A stretch of DNA of 7,555 bases, taken from contig CANRXD010000071.1 in the NCBI GenBank assembly GCA_947643685.1, forward strand, positions 1 to 7,555, written 5' to 3'. This DNA comes from an uncultured Clostridium sp. (GTDB lineage: Bacteria > Bacillota > Clostridia > Lachnospirales > Lachnospiraceae). Below, piece after piece: positions 1 through 5,186 of the stretch (positions within the stretch are counted from its first letter, which is position 1; every line of letters begins with the position of its first letter). The notes below the pieces were generated by a model, which was not told the DNA's origin, did not search any database, and was given only the letters and a program-made list of their open reading frames with translations. Made by a program: the position numbers and the translations under genes.

Positions 1-78
1 GGTGTGGATTCCAACATTCTGGATCCCCGTGATACATATGCTGACGCTTCCCAGTTATTTGTGGAGTGCTTAAGGTAG
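1..78 (+). CDS. pckA: 3' end of ATP-dependent phosphoenolpyruvate carboxykinase, truncated by element insertion (5' part outside window)
   Basis: Frame 1 is open from the left edge and ends at TAG 76-78. Its first 18 residues, GVDSNILDPRDTYADASQ, match the C-terminal part of ATP-type PEP carboxykinase as I remember it from E. coli (GVDTKILDPRNTYASPEQ, 12 of 18 identical). This cytosolic enzyme interconverts oxaloacetate and PEP using ATP or ADP. In known family members roughly 20-40 more residues follow, starting with Trp and an amphipathic helix. Here codon 19 switches to LFVECLR and then a stop, so the normal C-terminus is gone. The simplest reading is that a mobile element entered the 3' part of the gene and its DNA supplies the new last codons. 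The enzyme may be inactive or altered. The identification rests on a short stretch but a distinctive one. Confidence 0.72.
   Translation, partial: GVDSNILDPRDTYADASQLFVECLR
40..78. other. Probable host-prophage junction (attachment site) inside pckA
   Basis: Similarity to PEP carboxykinase ends sharply after codon 18 (base 54), and the DNA to the right belongs to a phage-like segment. The crossover should therefore lie at or slightly left of base 55. Only one junction is visible, so the shared core cannot be defined. Losing the C-terminal codons instead of restoring them fits a large serine recombinase, or any integrase using an internal site, better than a tyrosine recombinase that rebuilds the 3' end of its target. 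This is inference; no integrase is present here. Confidence 0.55.
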
Positions 79-131
79 ATACCAATTTCTTTCTCAAGCC
101 CAAATTACCAGATGGAAAGGAGGTGGGGTAA

Positions 132-428
132 ATGAATGTAGATAAAAAGCATAACCCACAAAGCTCAAATTTGGCATTATGGGTTATGCTGATAGCGTTG
201 TTTTTTCAGATGCTGACGGCGGTTTCATATCACCATAATATTAATCAGGTGTGGGATGAGGTTCATCAGATGGAAGAGATTCAGCTTCATCAGTCGCAGC
301 TTTTGAATCAGCGACTGATGATTCAGGATCAACGTCTGGCTCTTTTGAACCAGCGGCTGATGATTCAGAGGGAGCGACAGCTTCTGGAGATAGTAAACTA
401 TCTTGAATCCCTAATAGATGTGCAATAG
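132..428 (+). CDS. Small membrane-anchored coiled-coil protein, unknown function (98 aa)
   Basis: No family is recognised. The ATG at 132 has a near-perfect Shine-Dalgarno (AAAGGAGGTG, 116-125, 6 nt spacing). Residues 1-13 are polar, 14-32 form one hydrophobic membrane segment, and 36-95 form a Gln/Leu/Arg-rich coiled coil. Within the coil, LLNQRLMIQ occurs twice 14 residues apart, which is two heptads. Topology is probably a single-pass anchor with a cytosolic coil, although the positive-inside signal is weak. It starts 53 bp after the pckA stop, with no obvious promoter between, so read-through from pckA is possible. The last 62 codons lie antisense to the end of the leftward 313-aa gene. 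Differences between the repeat copies are silent in this frame, which supports it as truly coding. Confidence 0.66.
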   Translation: MNVDKKHNPQSSNLALWVMLIALFFQMLTAVSYHHNINQVWDEVHQMEEIQLHQSQLLNQRLMIQDQRLALLNQRLMIQRERQLLEIVNYLESLIDVQ

Positions 429-1182
429 TTTTGAGAACTTGCGTCTGCTCTTCGGTAGCCTGGAGCTGTTCTTTCTCTAATTGTGCTCGCTCGGCTTGAA
501 TTTGATTAGACTCTTCCAAAAGGTCGTTTTGGTTCTTTCGAATTTGATTGGATTCTTCCAAAAGGCTATTTTGTTTCTCCAAGGACTGAAAAATTTCATT
601 ATAGTATTTCTGCTGCCAAGGAGCAGGGGCTACATTATTTAGAATCCAAAACATTATACTGAGCAATATGCTAATTATAGTAAGCGCTTGATCTCTGGAC
701 AATTTCCTGGTAGGCGTATTGCCAGATACGTTTTCTGAAAGTATTACTTCTGGAAAAAGTTTTTCAGGCACCAATTCATCTGGAACTTCAATATGGCCCG
801 GAAAAATGCGGATATTATCAATAGCTGAAAATAAAGGGTTAAACGCCATGTTAAATTGTTCAACAGAAAATGTATTTAACTTTTCAAAGTTCTGTGCAAT
901 ATCGGGAGGAATGATTCTTTGCAAATCGACAGCCCAAAGAGCAGGATCTTGAAAGGCGGTAGCGATTGAAGCGGCAGAAACGTTAGTCAGGTTATCAAGC
1001 ATTTCCTGGATTGGGGCAAGTATCTTCATGTATGACTTCGCCCAATTATCAATTGGGGAATAAGTGATTCTGTTCCAATTGATAAGGAACTCCTCTAATC
1101 CAGGAGATACAATGCGGGAAAAAGAGGAAAGTTGCTGATTTAATTGTTTTTGCATTTGTATGTAGTCATCAAAAGAAGCCAT
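241..1182 (-). CDS. Membrane-anchored coiled-coil protein with unrecognised N-terminal domain (313 aa)
   Basis: The start ATG (1182-1180) follows GAGGT (bases 1195-1191 on the minus strand) by 8 nt. Residues 1-160 are a mostly alpha-helical-looking domain, rich in Ile, Asn, Phe and Pro, that I cannot assign. Residues 166-184 are one membrane segment (TIISILLSIMFWILNN core). Residues 192-255 are a coiled coil with an 11-residue repeat QN(S/D)LLEESNQI at 204 and 218. Residues 266-313 are a low-complexity acidic tail. There is no enzyme motif. It is the only leftward gene, it faces the early operon, and it sits beside the attachment site, a position typical of genes expressed in the lysogen. The tail coincides almost exactly with the antisense overlap and may be accidental read-through sequence. 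Superinfection exclusion or defence is possible but unproven. Confidence 0.78.
   Translation of the reverse strand: MASFDDYIQMQKQLNQQLSSFSRIVSPGLEEFLINWNRITYSPIDNWAKSYMKILAPIQEMLDNLTNVSAASIATAFQDPALWAVDLQRIIPPDIAQNFEKLNTFSVEQFNMAFNPLFSAIDNIRIFPGHIEVPDELVPEKLFPEVILSENVSGNTPTRKLSRDQALTIISILLSIMFWILNNVAPAPWQQKYYNEIFQSLEKQNSLLEESNQIRKNQNDLLEESNQIQAERAQLEKEQLQATEEQTQVLKTIAHLLGIQDSLLSPEAVAPSESSAAGSKEPDVDPESSVADSKAATDEAESLPSDEPHPTPD
301..384. repeat. 42-bp tandem duplication inside the antisense gene overlap
   Basis: Bases 301-326 and 343-368 are 26-bp copies with only two mismatches (308 T versus 350 C; 314 A versus 356 G). The rest of each 42-bp unit is strongly diverged. On the plus strand the unit encodes the 14-residue coiled-coil repeat LLNQRLMIQ. 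On the minus strand it encodes ESS(V/A)A(D/G)SK in the acidic tail. Both mismatches fall at third codon positions of the plus frame and second positions of the minus frame. Confidence 0.85.
499..573. repeat. Second 42-bp-period duplication, in the coiled-coil part of the leftward gene
   Basis: Bases 499-531 and 541-573 are 33-bp copies, 42 bp apart, with five differences (508/550, 511/553, and the run 524-526 versus 566-568). They encode residues 218-228 and 204-214 of the 313-aa protein, QN(D/S)LLEESNQI. Three of the five differences are at third positions of the minus frame, and the other two change one codon (Asp versus Ser). The period equals two coiled-coil heptads, the same as in the neighbouring rightward gene. 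Confidence 0.85.
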
Positions 1183-1231
1183 AAATAAGTACCTCGGTTA
1201 AGAACATGTGTATTTGTGAGCGATTAACTTT

Positions 1232-1260
1232 AATGTAACATGCTTTATTGTTAAAATCAA
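1232..1260 (-). promoter_or_regulatory. Candidate promoter for the leftward 313-aa gene
   Basis: On the minus strand TTGATT (1260-1255) and TACATT (1237-1232) are 17 bp apart. Each matches the sigma-A consensus at four of six positions, in a very AT-rich stretch about 50 bp upstream of the start codon. The -35 lies in one copy of the TAAAATCAA direct repeat, so a bound repressor would block it. No transcription data are available here. Confidence 0.45.
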
Positions 1261-1292
1261 TATTTTTGACTGTAAAATCAAAATTTTAAAAA
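1249..1292 (+). promoter_or_regulatory. Candidate promoter(s) for the rightward early operon
   Basis: TTGTTA (1249-1254) and TAAAAT (1273-1278) are 18 bp apart; the -10 matches five of six consensus bases. A second, weaker option is TTGACT (1266-1271) with TAAAAA (1287-1292) at a short 15-bp spacing. Either would start transcription just before the 62-aa gene. The region is AT-rich enough that chance matches are likely, so this is a suggestion only. Confidence 0.35.
1252..1284. promoter_or_regulatory. Putative operator: paired TAAAATCAA sites in the divergent promoter region
   Basis: TAAAATCAA occurs at 1252-1260 and 1273-1281, exactly 21 bp (two helical turns) apart. An inverted pair TTTTGA (1264-1269) and TCAAAA (1278-1283) overlaps the second copy. 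Copy one covers the -35 of the leftward promoter candidate, and copy two covers a rightward -10 candidate. This geometry suits a phage regulator such as the HTH protein at 1631-1897, or a repressor coded outside the window. AT-rich sequence raises the chance of coincidence. Confidence 0.35.
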
Positions 1293-1361
1293 TAAGATGT
1301 GAGATGGACAAAGTGGCAGCAGGACGGCCGCCAGAGTAAGGAGCTTAGAGAGGAGCTATAT

Positions 1362-1550
1362 ATGGCAATTAAAAGAGCAAAGACCATATCAGAATATGCA
1401 ATCAGAAGATGGCTTACAGAGCAGAATTTCGCCATGGAATACTTTACCCTTACCATAAATGGGAACGAGGGGACGTTAGAGGATAGGGCCGGCGAATCTA
1501 TGATTCTGGTTTATGACCCAGGTGAGAAGATGGTGCATGTAAAAGAATAA
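1362..1550 (+). CDS. Small phage early protein, unknown function (62 aa)
   Basis: First gene of the rightward operon. The frame is open from a GTG at 1299, but the ATG at 1362 is preferred because GAGAGGAG (1348-1355) sits 6 nt before it, whereas the GTG has no clear ribosome binding site. The product begins MAIKRAKTISEYAIRRWLTE, an amphipathic basic helix. A short beta-rich part follows (FTLTINGNEGTL, then MILVYDPGEKMVHVKE), which suggests a compact alpha-beta fold. It resembles short hypothetical proteins I recall from early regions of Clostridia phages, but no function is known to me. There is no membrane segment, Cys cluster or catalytic motif. The basic N-terminal helix could bind nucleic acid or a protein partner; that is a guess. 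Confidence 0.7.
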   Translation: MAIKRAKTISEYAIRRWLTEQNFAMEYFTLTINGNEGTLEDRAGESMILVYDPGEKMVHVKE

Positions 1551-1630
1551 TAAAAAACGCACATCCGGTACTGGGGATATCAGACGGGGTAAGTAACCAT
1601 TTTGTAGGGACCTGAAAGGAGGGAAATCAG
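1551..1630. other. Short intergenic leader, no gene seen
   Basis: The 80 bp between the 62-aa gene and the HTH gene hold only the HTH gene's ribosome binding site near the right end. I see no stem followed by a T-run, so transcription probably continues through. Confidence 0.4.
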
Positions 1631-1897
1631 ATGCCTAGAATAAAAATCAAGAAAAAAGAATACATGGTCAGGGATTTGGCCGGGTGGGTTGCCGGGAAGA
1701 TGCATACTTGTGGATTCAAACAAGAGGACGTGGCAAAAGAACTTGGGATATCACAGCAAGCTCTTTCCAATCGAATCAACCCAGGGAAATACAAAAGAGG
1801 AGAAATAAAAGACCCGTTTTCCTACGGGGATATGCTTACCCTCTGCAAACTGTTTGATGTTGATGGAGAGGAAAAAGAAAAGTTATTGACATTATAG
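1631..1897 (+). CDS. Cro/CI-family helix-turn-helix DNA-binding protein (88 aa)
   Basis: A small phage transcription regulator. AAAGGAGGG (1615-1623) precedes the ATG by 7 nt. Residues 29-50, FKQEDVAKELGISQQALSNR plus IN, form a classic XRE/Cro-CI helix-turn-helix: Gln31 starts the first helix, Ala35 and Gly39 sit at the turn, and SQQALSNRI is the recognition helix. A Lys-rich arm (residues 3-9) may reach into the minor groove. Residues 62-80 resemble the later helices of the XRE fold. There is no C-terminal cleavage or oligomerisation domain, so it is Cro-like rather than a full CI repressor. As an early gene with no divergent repressor nearby, it may bind the paired repeats at 1252-1281 to damp early transcription or shut the leftward gene. 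The target is inferred. Confidence 0.85.
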   Translation: MPRIKIKKKEYMVRDLAGWVAGKMHTCGFKQEDVAKELGISQQALSNRINPGKYKRGEIKDPFSYGDMLTLCKLFDVDGEEKEKLLTL

Positions 1898-1919
1898 AAT
1901 ATGAGGAGGAACAGAACAA

Positions 1920-2132
1920 ATGGGCGACTATGCAGTGCGCGTGCAACGTATAAAACGCGCAAGATTCAAGAGGGAGCGAGATATATGGCTGTCGGTTATC
2001 GCCTATCCTGTGGTTTGTTTCGGATTCCGTGTGATTAATCTAATTGGCAGCGTTGCCAAAGTTATTGTATTGAGTGCATTGACCGGAGCCGGATTCGGGA
2101 TGGGGCTGGCCCTGGTGTCTGCGATGATATAG
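1920..2132 (+). CDS. Small membrane protein, unknown function (70 aa)
   Basis: No known family is recognised. AGGAGG (1904-1909) lies 10 nt before the ATG, 22 bp after the HTH gene stop. Residues 1-20 are strongly basic (RVQRIKRARFKRERD). Residues 22-36 and 43-69 are hydrophobic, giving either one long or two short membrane segments with the basic end predicted to stay in the cytosol. The Gly/Ala-rich stretch near the end (TGAGFGMGLALV) suits tight helix packing in the membrane. It is co-transcribed with the regulator and replication genes. Small basic membrane proteins at this spot in phage early regions could act on the host envelope or anchor replication, but nothing in the sequence decides between these. 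Confidence 0.65.
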   Translation: MGDYAVRVQRIKRARFKRERDIWLSVIAYPVVCFGFRVINLIGSVAKVIVLSALTGAGFGMGLALVSAMI

Positions 2133-2148
2133 CCAAAAGGATAAGAGA

Positions 2149-2217
2149 ATGAACAGGAGAAAAAACGGAAACCCCAGTGGGTGGAGCCGCCGGGGAATCC
2201 AAGTAACTGAAAATTAA
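2149..2217 (+). CDS. Possible very small basic peptide (22 aa)
   Basis: The gap 2133-2258 contains a short frame, ATG 2149 to TAA 2215-2217, with a weak AAGGAT (2137-2142) 6 nt upstream. The peptide begins MNRRKNGNPSGWSRR and is basic, Gly- and Asn-rich. It could be a genuine small phage peptide or just open sequence. A GC-rich CCCC (2172-2175) / GGGG (2192-2195) pairing overlaps it but has no T-run, so it is not a terminator. Confidence 0.25.
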   Translation: MNRRKNGNPSGWSRRGIQVTEN

Positions 2218-2258
2218 ACACATTCCAATTATATCACGGGAAGATGGGAGAAAACAAG

Positions 2259-3533
2259 ATGGAAACAATGACAATTAATAAGTTGGAAATCGAAAATGTC
2301 AAGCGTGTAAAAGCGATAAAGATGGAACCGACACCGAACGGTTTAACTGTGATCGGCGGGAAAAACAATCAGGGAAAGACTTCCGTTCTGGATTCGATCG
2401 CATGGGCGCTGGGCGGTGACCGGTATCGCCCCAGCCAAGCAGCGCGGGAAGGCTCCATGATTCCGCCTAATTTACATATCGTTATGAGCAACGGCCTGGT
2501 AGTAGAACGGAAGGGAAAGAACAGTGATTTGAAGGTCACGGACCCCAACGGCAAAAAGGGAGGGCAGCAGCTTCTCAATGAGTTTGTGGAGGCACTGGCG
2601 TTAGACCTACCGAAATTTATGGAATCCAGCGGCCAGGAAAAAGCCCGGACCCTTCTTCGGATCATCGGCGTGGAAGATAGCCTGATAAAGATGGAGCGGG
2701 ACGAGAAAGAGCTCTATAACCGACGGCTTGCGGTCGGTCAGGTCGCGGATCAGAAGGAAAAGTATGCAAAGGAACAGGCGTATTTTCCGGATGTGCCGAA
2801 AGAACCGGTCTCTGCTACGGAACTGATTCGACGGCAGCAGGATGTTCTGGCCCGGAATGGAGAAAATCAAAGGAAACGCCTCCGGCTCCATCAGCTGGAG
2901 CAGGAACAGCAGAAGGTGATGGAGGAAATGGAGCAGCTGTTAAAACGGCAGCAGGCCATTGAAGCGGATCTGTCTGTGGCACGCATGGCAGCAGAAGACT
3001 TGCAGGATCAGTCGACTAAGGAGCTGGAGGAGGATATCGCCAACATCGAGGAAATCAACCGGAAGGTCCGGGCCAACTTAGACAAGGAGAAAGCAGAAGA
3101 GGATGCCCGGGAATACCGGCGCCAGTATAATCAGCTGACGAAGGAAATCGAGGATATACGAAAATCCAAGGTGGACCTTCTGGATTCGGCAAACCTGCCG
3201 CTTCCGGGCCTGTCCGTGAAAGAGGGGGAACTGGTCTATAACGGTTTTCCGTGGGACAACATGTCCGGCTCTGATCAGCTTAAAGTTGCGACGGCAATTA
3301 TCCGGAAGCTGAATCCAAGGTGCGGGTTTGTGTTGATTGATAAATTAGAGCAGATGGACCTGGAAACGCTGAATGAGTTTGGACAATGGTTGGAACAGGA
3401 AGGCCTTCAGGCCATTGCCACACGGGTTTCTACTGGTGGGGAATGCTCCATCATCATTGAGGATGGCTGCGTGGCCGGACAGGAACTTCTGGTAGCAGAA
3501 GAAAAGAAGGAATGGAAAGCGGGTGTATTTTAA
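2259..3533 (+). CDS. Phage SMC/Rad50-like ABC-type ATPase with central coiled coil (424 aa)
   Basis: The frame allows ATG 2244, but ATG 2259 is chosen because GGGAG (2246-2250) is 8 nt before it; the SD-like GGGAAG before 2244 is too close. Numbered from 2259, the Walker A loop GGKNNQGKTS is at 33-42, in the RecF/Rad50 style GxNxxGKT. Residues about 185-305 are a Gln/Glu/Lys/Arg-rich helical region that would form the coiled coil. The ABC signature appears as MSGSDQLK (335-342) in place of LSGGQ. Walker B is FVLID ending at Asp361, followed by KLEQMD, so the usual catalytic Glu is replaced by Lys362. Such ATPases sit in Firmicutes phage recombination modules and are thought to act on DNA ends or with the adjacent annealing genes. 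The next gene starts at the very next base, which points to coupled translation. Confidence 0.85.
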   Translation: METMTINKLEIENVKRVKAIKMEPTPNGLTVIGGKNNQGKTSVLDSIAWALGGDRYRPSQAAREGSMIPPNLHIVMSNGLVVERKGKNSDLKVTDPNGKKGGQQLLNEFVEALALDLPKFMESSGQEKARTLLRIIGVEDSLIKMERDEKELYNRRLAVGQVADQKEKYAKEQAYFPDVPKEPVSATELIRRQQDVLARNGENQRKRLRLHQLEQEQQKVMEEMEQLLKRQQAIEADLSVARMAAEDLQDQSTKELEEDIANIEEINRKVRANLDKEKAEEDAREYRRQYNQLTKEIEDIRKSKVDLLDSANLPLPGLSVKEGELVYNGFPWDNMSGSDQLKVATAIIRKLNPRCGFVLIDKLEQMDLETLNEFGQWLEQEGLQAIATRVSTGGECSIIIEDGCVAGQELLVAEEKKEWKAGVF

Positions 3534-4718
3534 ATGAGGATTATCAAGGGGAAAATCCCATGTGCAAAGAAGGTTGTGATTTATGGGCCGGAGGGAATCG
3601 GTAAAAGTACTTTTGCTGCCAGGTTTCCGGAACCTGTATTTATTGATACGGAGGGGAGCACGAAAGACATGGACGTATCCCGGTTTGAAAAGCCGAGTAG
3701 CTGGACCATGCTGATGGAGCAGATCCGCTATGTAAAAATGAACCCGTCTGTTTGCAGGACGCTGGTTATTGATACTGCAGACTGGGCGGAGCAGATGTGC
3801 GTGGCGGACCTGTGCGCCCGGTATGGGAAAAAGGGAATTGAAGACTTTGGGTATGGCACAGGCTATGTCTACGCGAGGGAAGAGTTTGGGCGATTCTTAA
3901 ACAGCCTGGAAGAGGTGGTGGAGGCCGGAATCCATGTGGTGATAACCGCCCATGCACACCTTAAGAAATTTGAACAGCCAGATGAGCTGGGGGCCTATGA
4001 TCGATGGGAGTTAAAGCTTGGAAAGAAGACCTCGTCTCAGACTGCTCCGCTTTTAAAGGAGTGGGCGGATATGGTGTTGTTTGCGAATTATAAGACCTGG
4101 TCAGTGGCGGTGGACGACAAGGGAAATAAGAGGAAAGCCCAGGGCGGCGCCCGGGTCATGTACACATCCCACCATCCGTGCTGGGATGCGAAGAACCGGT
4201 ATGGTCTTCCGGAAGAAATGCCGTTCGCTTATGAGGGGATCCGGGCAATTATAGAGGAAGCGGGAAGTCTTGCGGAGACCGGACAGGCCCCGGCCATTAC
4301 AACTCCGGAACCGGTTCAGAAGAGCCAGGGAACTGGTTCTATGGGACAGCCTGTGACGGCAGCCCAGACTTCCCCATCCCAGGCTGTGCGTGAGCCTGAA
4401 GCGCCGGCTCCCGGTGAAGGAGTACAGCAGGCCATGGACCTGTCCGGAATGAGCGTTGGGGAAAAAGAGGCGAAGACTGCATTTGATGTGGATCCGCGAG
4501 TTCCGAAAAAGCTCCGGGATTTGATGCTTGAAAACCATGTACTGGAATGGGAGATCGAAAGTGCCTGTGAATCGAAAGGATATATTCCGGTCGGAACGCC
4601 ACTTTACCAGTATGAAGACGTAAACCCCGGCTTTACAGATGCGGTCCTGGTAGTGGCATGGCCACAGGTCCTTGACATGGTGAAACAGATTCGGGAAAAA
4701 GAAGCGATACCGTTTTAA
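3534..4718 (+). CDS. Sak4-like RecA-fold phage ATPase (AAA_24 / phage nucleotide-binding protein) with C-terminal extension (394 aa)
   Basis: ATG immediately follows the TAA of the SMC-like gene, and there is no strong ribosome binding site, so translation is probably coupled. Walker A is GPEGIGKS (18-25). Walker B is TLVID ending at Asp80. VVITAH (135-140) fits the sensor strand of this family. The core covers about residues 1-235 and matches the phage nucleotide-binding ATPases typified by Sak4, which help anneal or pair single strands in phage recombination. Residues 245-310 are a Pro/Gln/Ser/Gly-rich linker, followed by a small folded-looking domain (320-390) and the end EKEAIPF. That last tripeptide is the same as the end of bacterial SSB tails. 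The DUF669 gene follows after 18 bp, the order seen in many Firmicutes phages. The core assignment is firm; the tail role is inferred. Confidence 0.87.
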   Translation: MRIIKGKIPCAKKVVIYGPEGIGKSTFAARFPEPVFIDTEGSTKDMDVSRFEKPSSWTMLMEQIRYVKMNPSVCRTLVIDTADWAEQMCVADLCARYGKKGIEDFGYGTGYVYAREEFGRFLNSLEEVVEAGIHVVITAHAHLKKFEQPDELGAYDRWELKLGKKTSSQTAPLLKEWADMVLFANYKTWSVAVDDKGNKRKAQGGARVMYTSHHPCWDAKNRYGLPEEMPFAYEGIRAIIEEAGSLAETGQAPAITTPEPVQKSQGTGSMGQPVTAAQTSPSQAVREPEAPAPGEGVQQAMDLSGMSVGEKEAKTAFDVDPRVPKKLRDLMLENHVLEWEIESACESKGYIPVGTPLYQYEDVNPGFTDAVLVVAWPQVLDMVKQIREKEAIPF

Positions 4719-4736
4719 AAATAGGAGGAAACAGAA

Positions 4737-5183
4737 ATGCCAGATCAGATGACAGGAAAAGAACTGGGATGGGAAGATACCATCCAGAATGACGGGCAGG
4801 ATTTTGAGCCGGTTCCGCCGGGAGACTATGATGTTACGATTGAAAAATGGGAGCGGGGCAGATCGAAAGGGGAAGGGAAGCTTCCTCCCTGCAACATGGC
4901 CATTGTGTATTTTATGATCCATGCCCCTGAACGTGAAATTACTGTGAGGGAAAACTATATCCTTCATTCTTCTCTGGAATGGAAACTTTCGGAATTGTTC
5001 TGTGGGGTAGGGCTGAAAAAGAAAGGAGAGGCGCTGCGTATGAACTGGAGTGCGCTCCCCGGAAAAAAGGCCAGGGCTAAAGTTGGCCTGCAGCCGGGCA
5101 TCAAGGATCCGACGAAACAGTATAACCGGATTGAAAAGCTTTACCCCTATGAGCCGCCGAAATTTACGCCGGGGAGCTTTTAA
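4737..5183 (+). CDS. DUF669 family phage protein, probable single-strand DNA-binding partner (148 aa)
   Basis: AGGAGG (4723-4728) lies 8 nt before the ATG. The order of features suits DUF669: an acidic N-terminus (LGWEDTIQNDG), then FEPVPPGDYDVTIEKWERGR, a run of beta strands with MAIVYFMIHAP and ITVRENYILHS, and a C-terminal basic part (ALPGKKARAKVGLQPG) before a Pro-rich end. This family accompanies Sak4-type ATPases and helicases in phages. It looks like an OB-fold protein; its likely job is coating single-stranded DNA during replication or annealing. No catalytic residues are evident. The downstream helicase starts 3 bp after its stop. Family identity is confident, while the binding role comes from context and fold expectation. 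Confidence 0.83.
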   Translation: MPDQMTGKELGWEDTIQNDGQDFEPVPPGDYDVTIEKWERGRSKGEGKLPPCNMAIVYFMIHAPEREITVRENYILHSSLEWKLSELFCGVGLKKKGEALRMNWSALPGKKARAKVGLQPGIKDPTKQYNRIEKLYPYEPPKFTPGSF

Positions 5184-5186
5184 AAG

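Noticed and set aside
719..952. Rightward 77-codon frame within the 313-aa leftward gene
   Set aside because: It has no ribosome binding site and no sensible protein features; it is the antisense of a well-supported gene.
1304..1339. 11-codon leader peptide frame (ATG 1304 to TAA) before the first early gene
   Set aside because: It has no clear ribosome binding site and no attenuator-like hairpin after it; a frame this short is expected by chance.
1299..1361. N-terminal extension of the 62-aa protein from GTG 1299
   Set aside because: There is no convincing ribosome binding site before the GTG, while the ATG at 1362 has a strong one, and the extension looks unlike a natural N-terminus.
2172..2195. 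GC-rich hairpin as a terminator
   Set aside because: Only four G-C pairs with a long loop and no T-run follow it, and the operon clearly continues.
2244..2258. Upstream ATG for the SMC-like ATPase
   Set aside because: The only Shine-Dalgarno-like bases touch the start codon, whereas ATG 2259 has GGGAG at 8 nt.
4101..4967. Long leftward open frame (288 codons) opposite the Sak4-like and DUF669 genes
   Set aside because: It crosses two well-identified genes on the other strand, has a composition rich in Phe, Arg, His and Ser typical of antisense shadows, and shows no recognisable domain.
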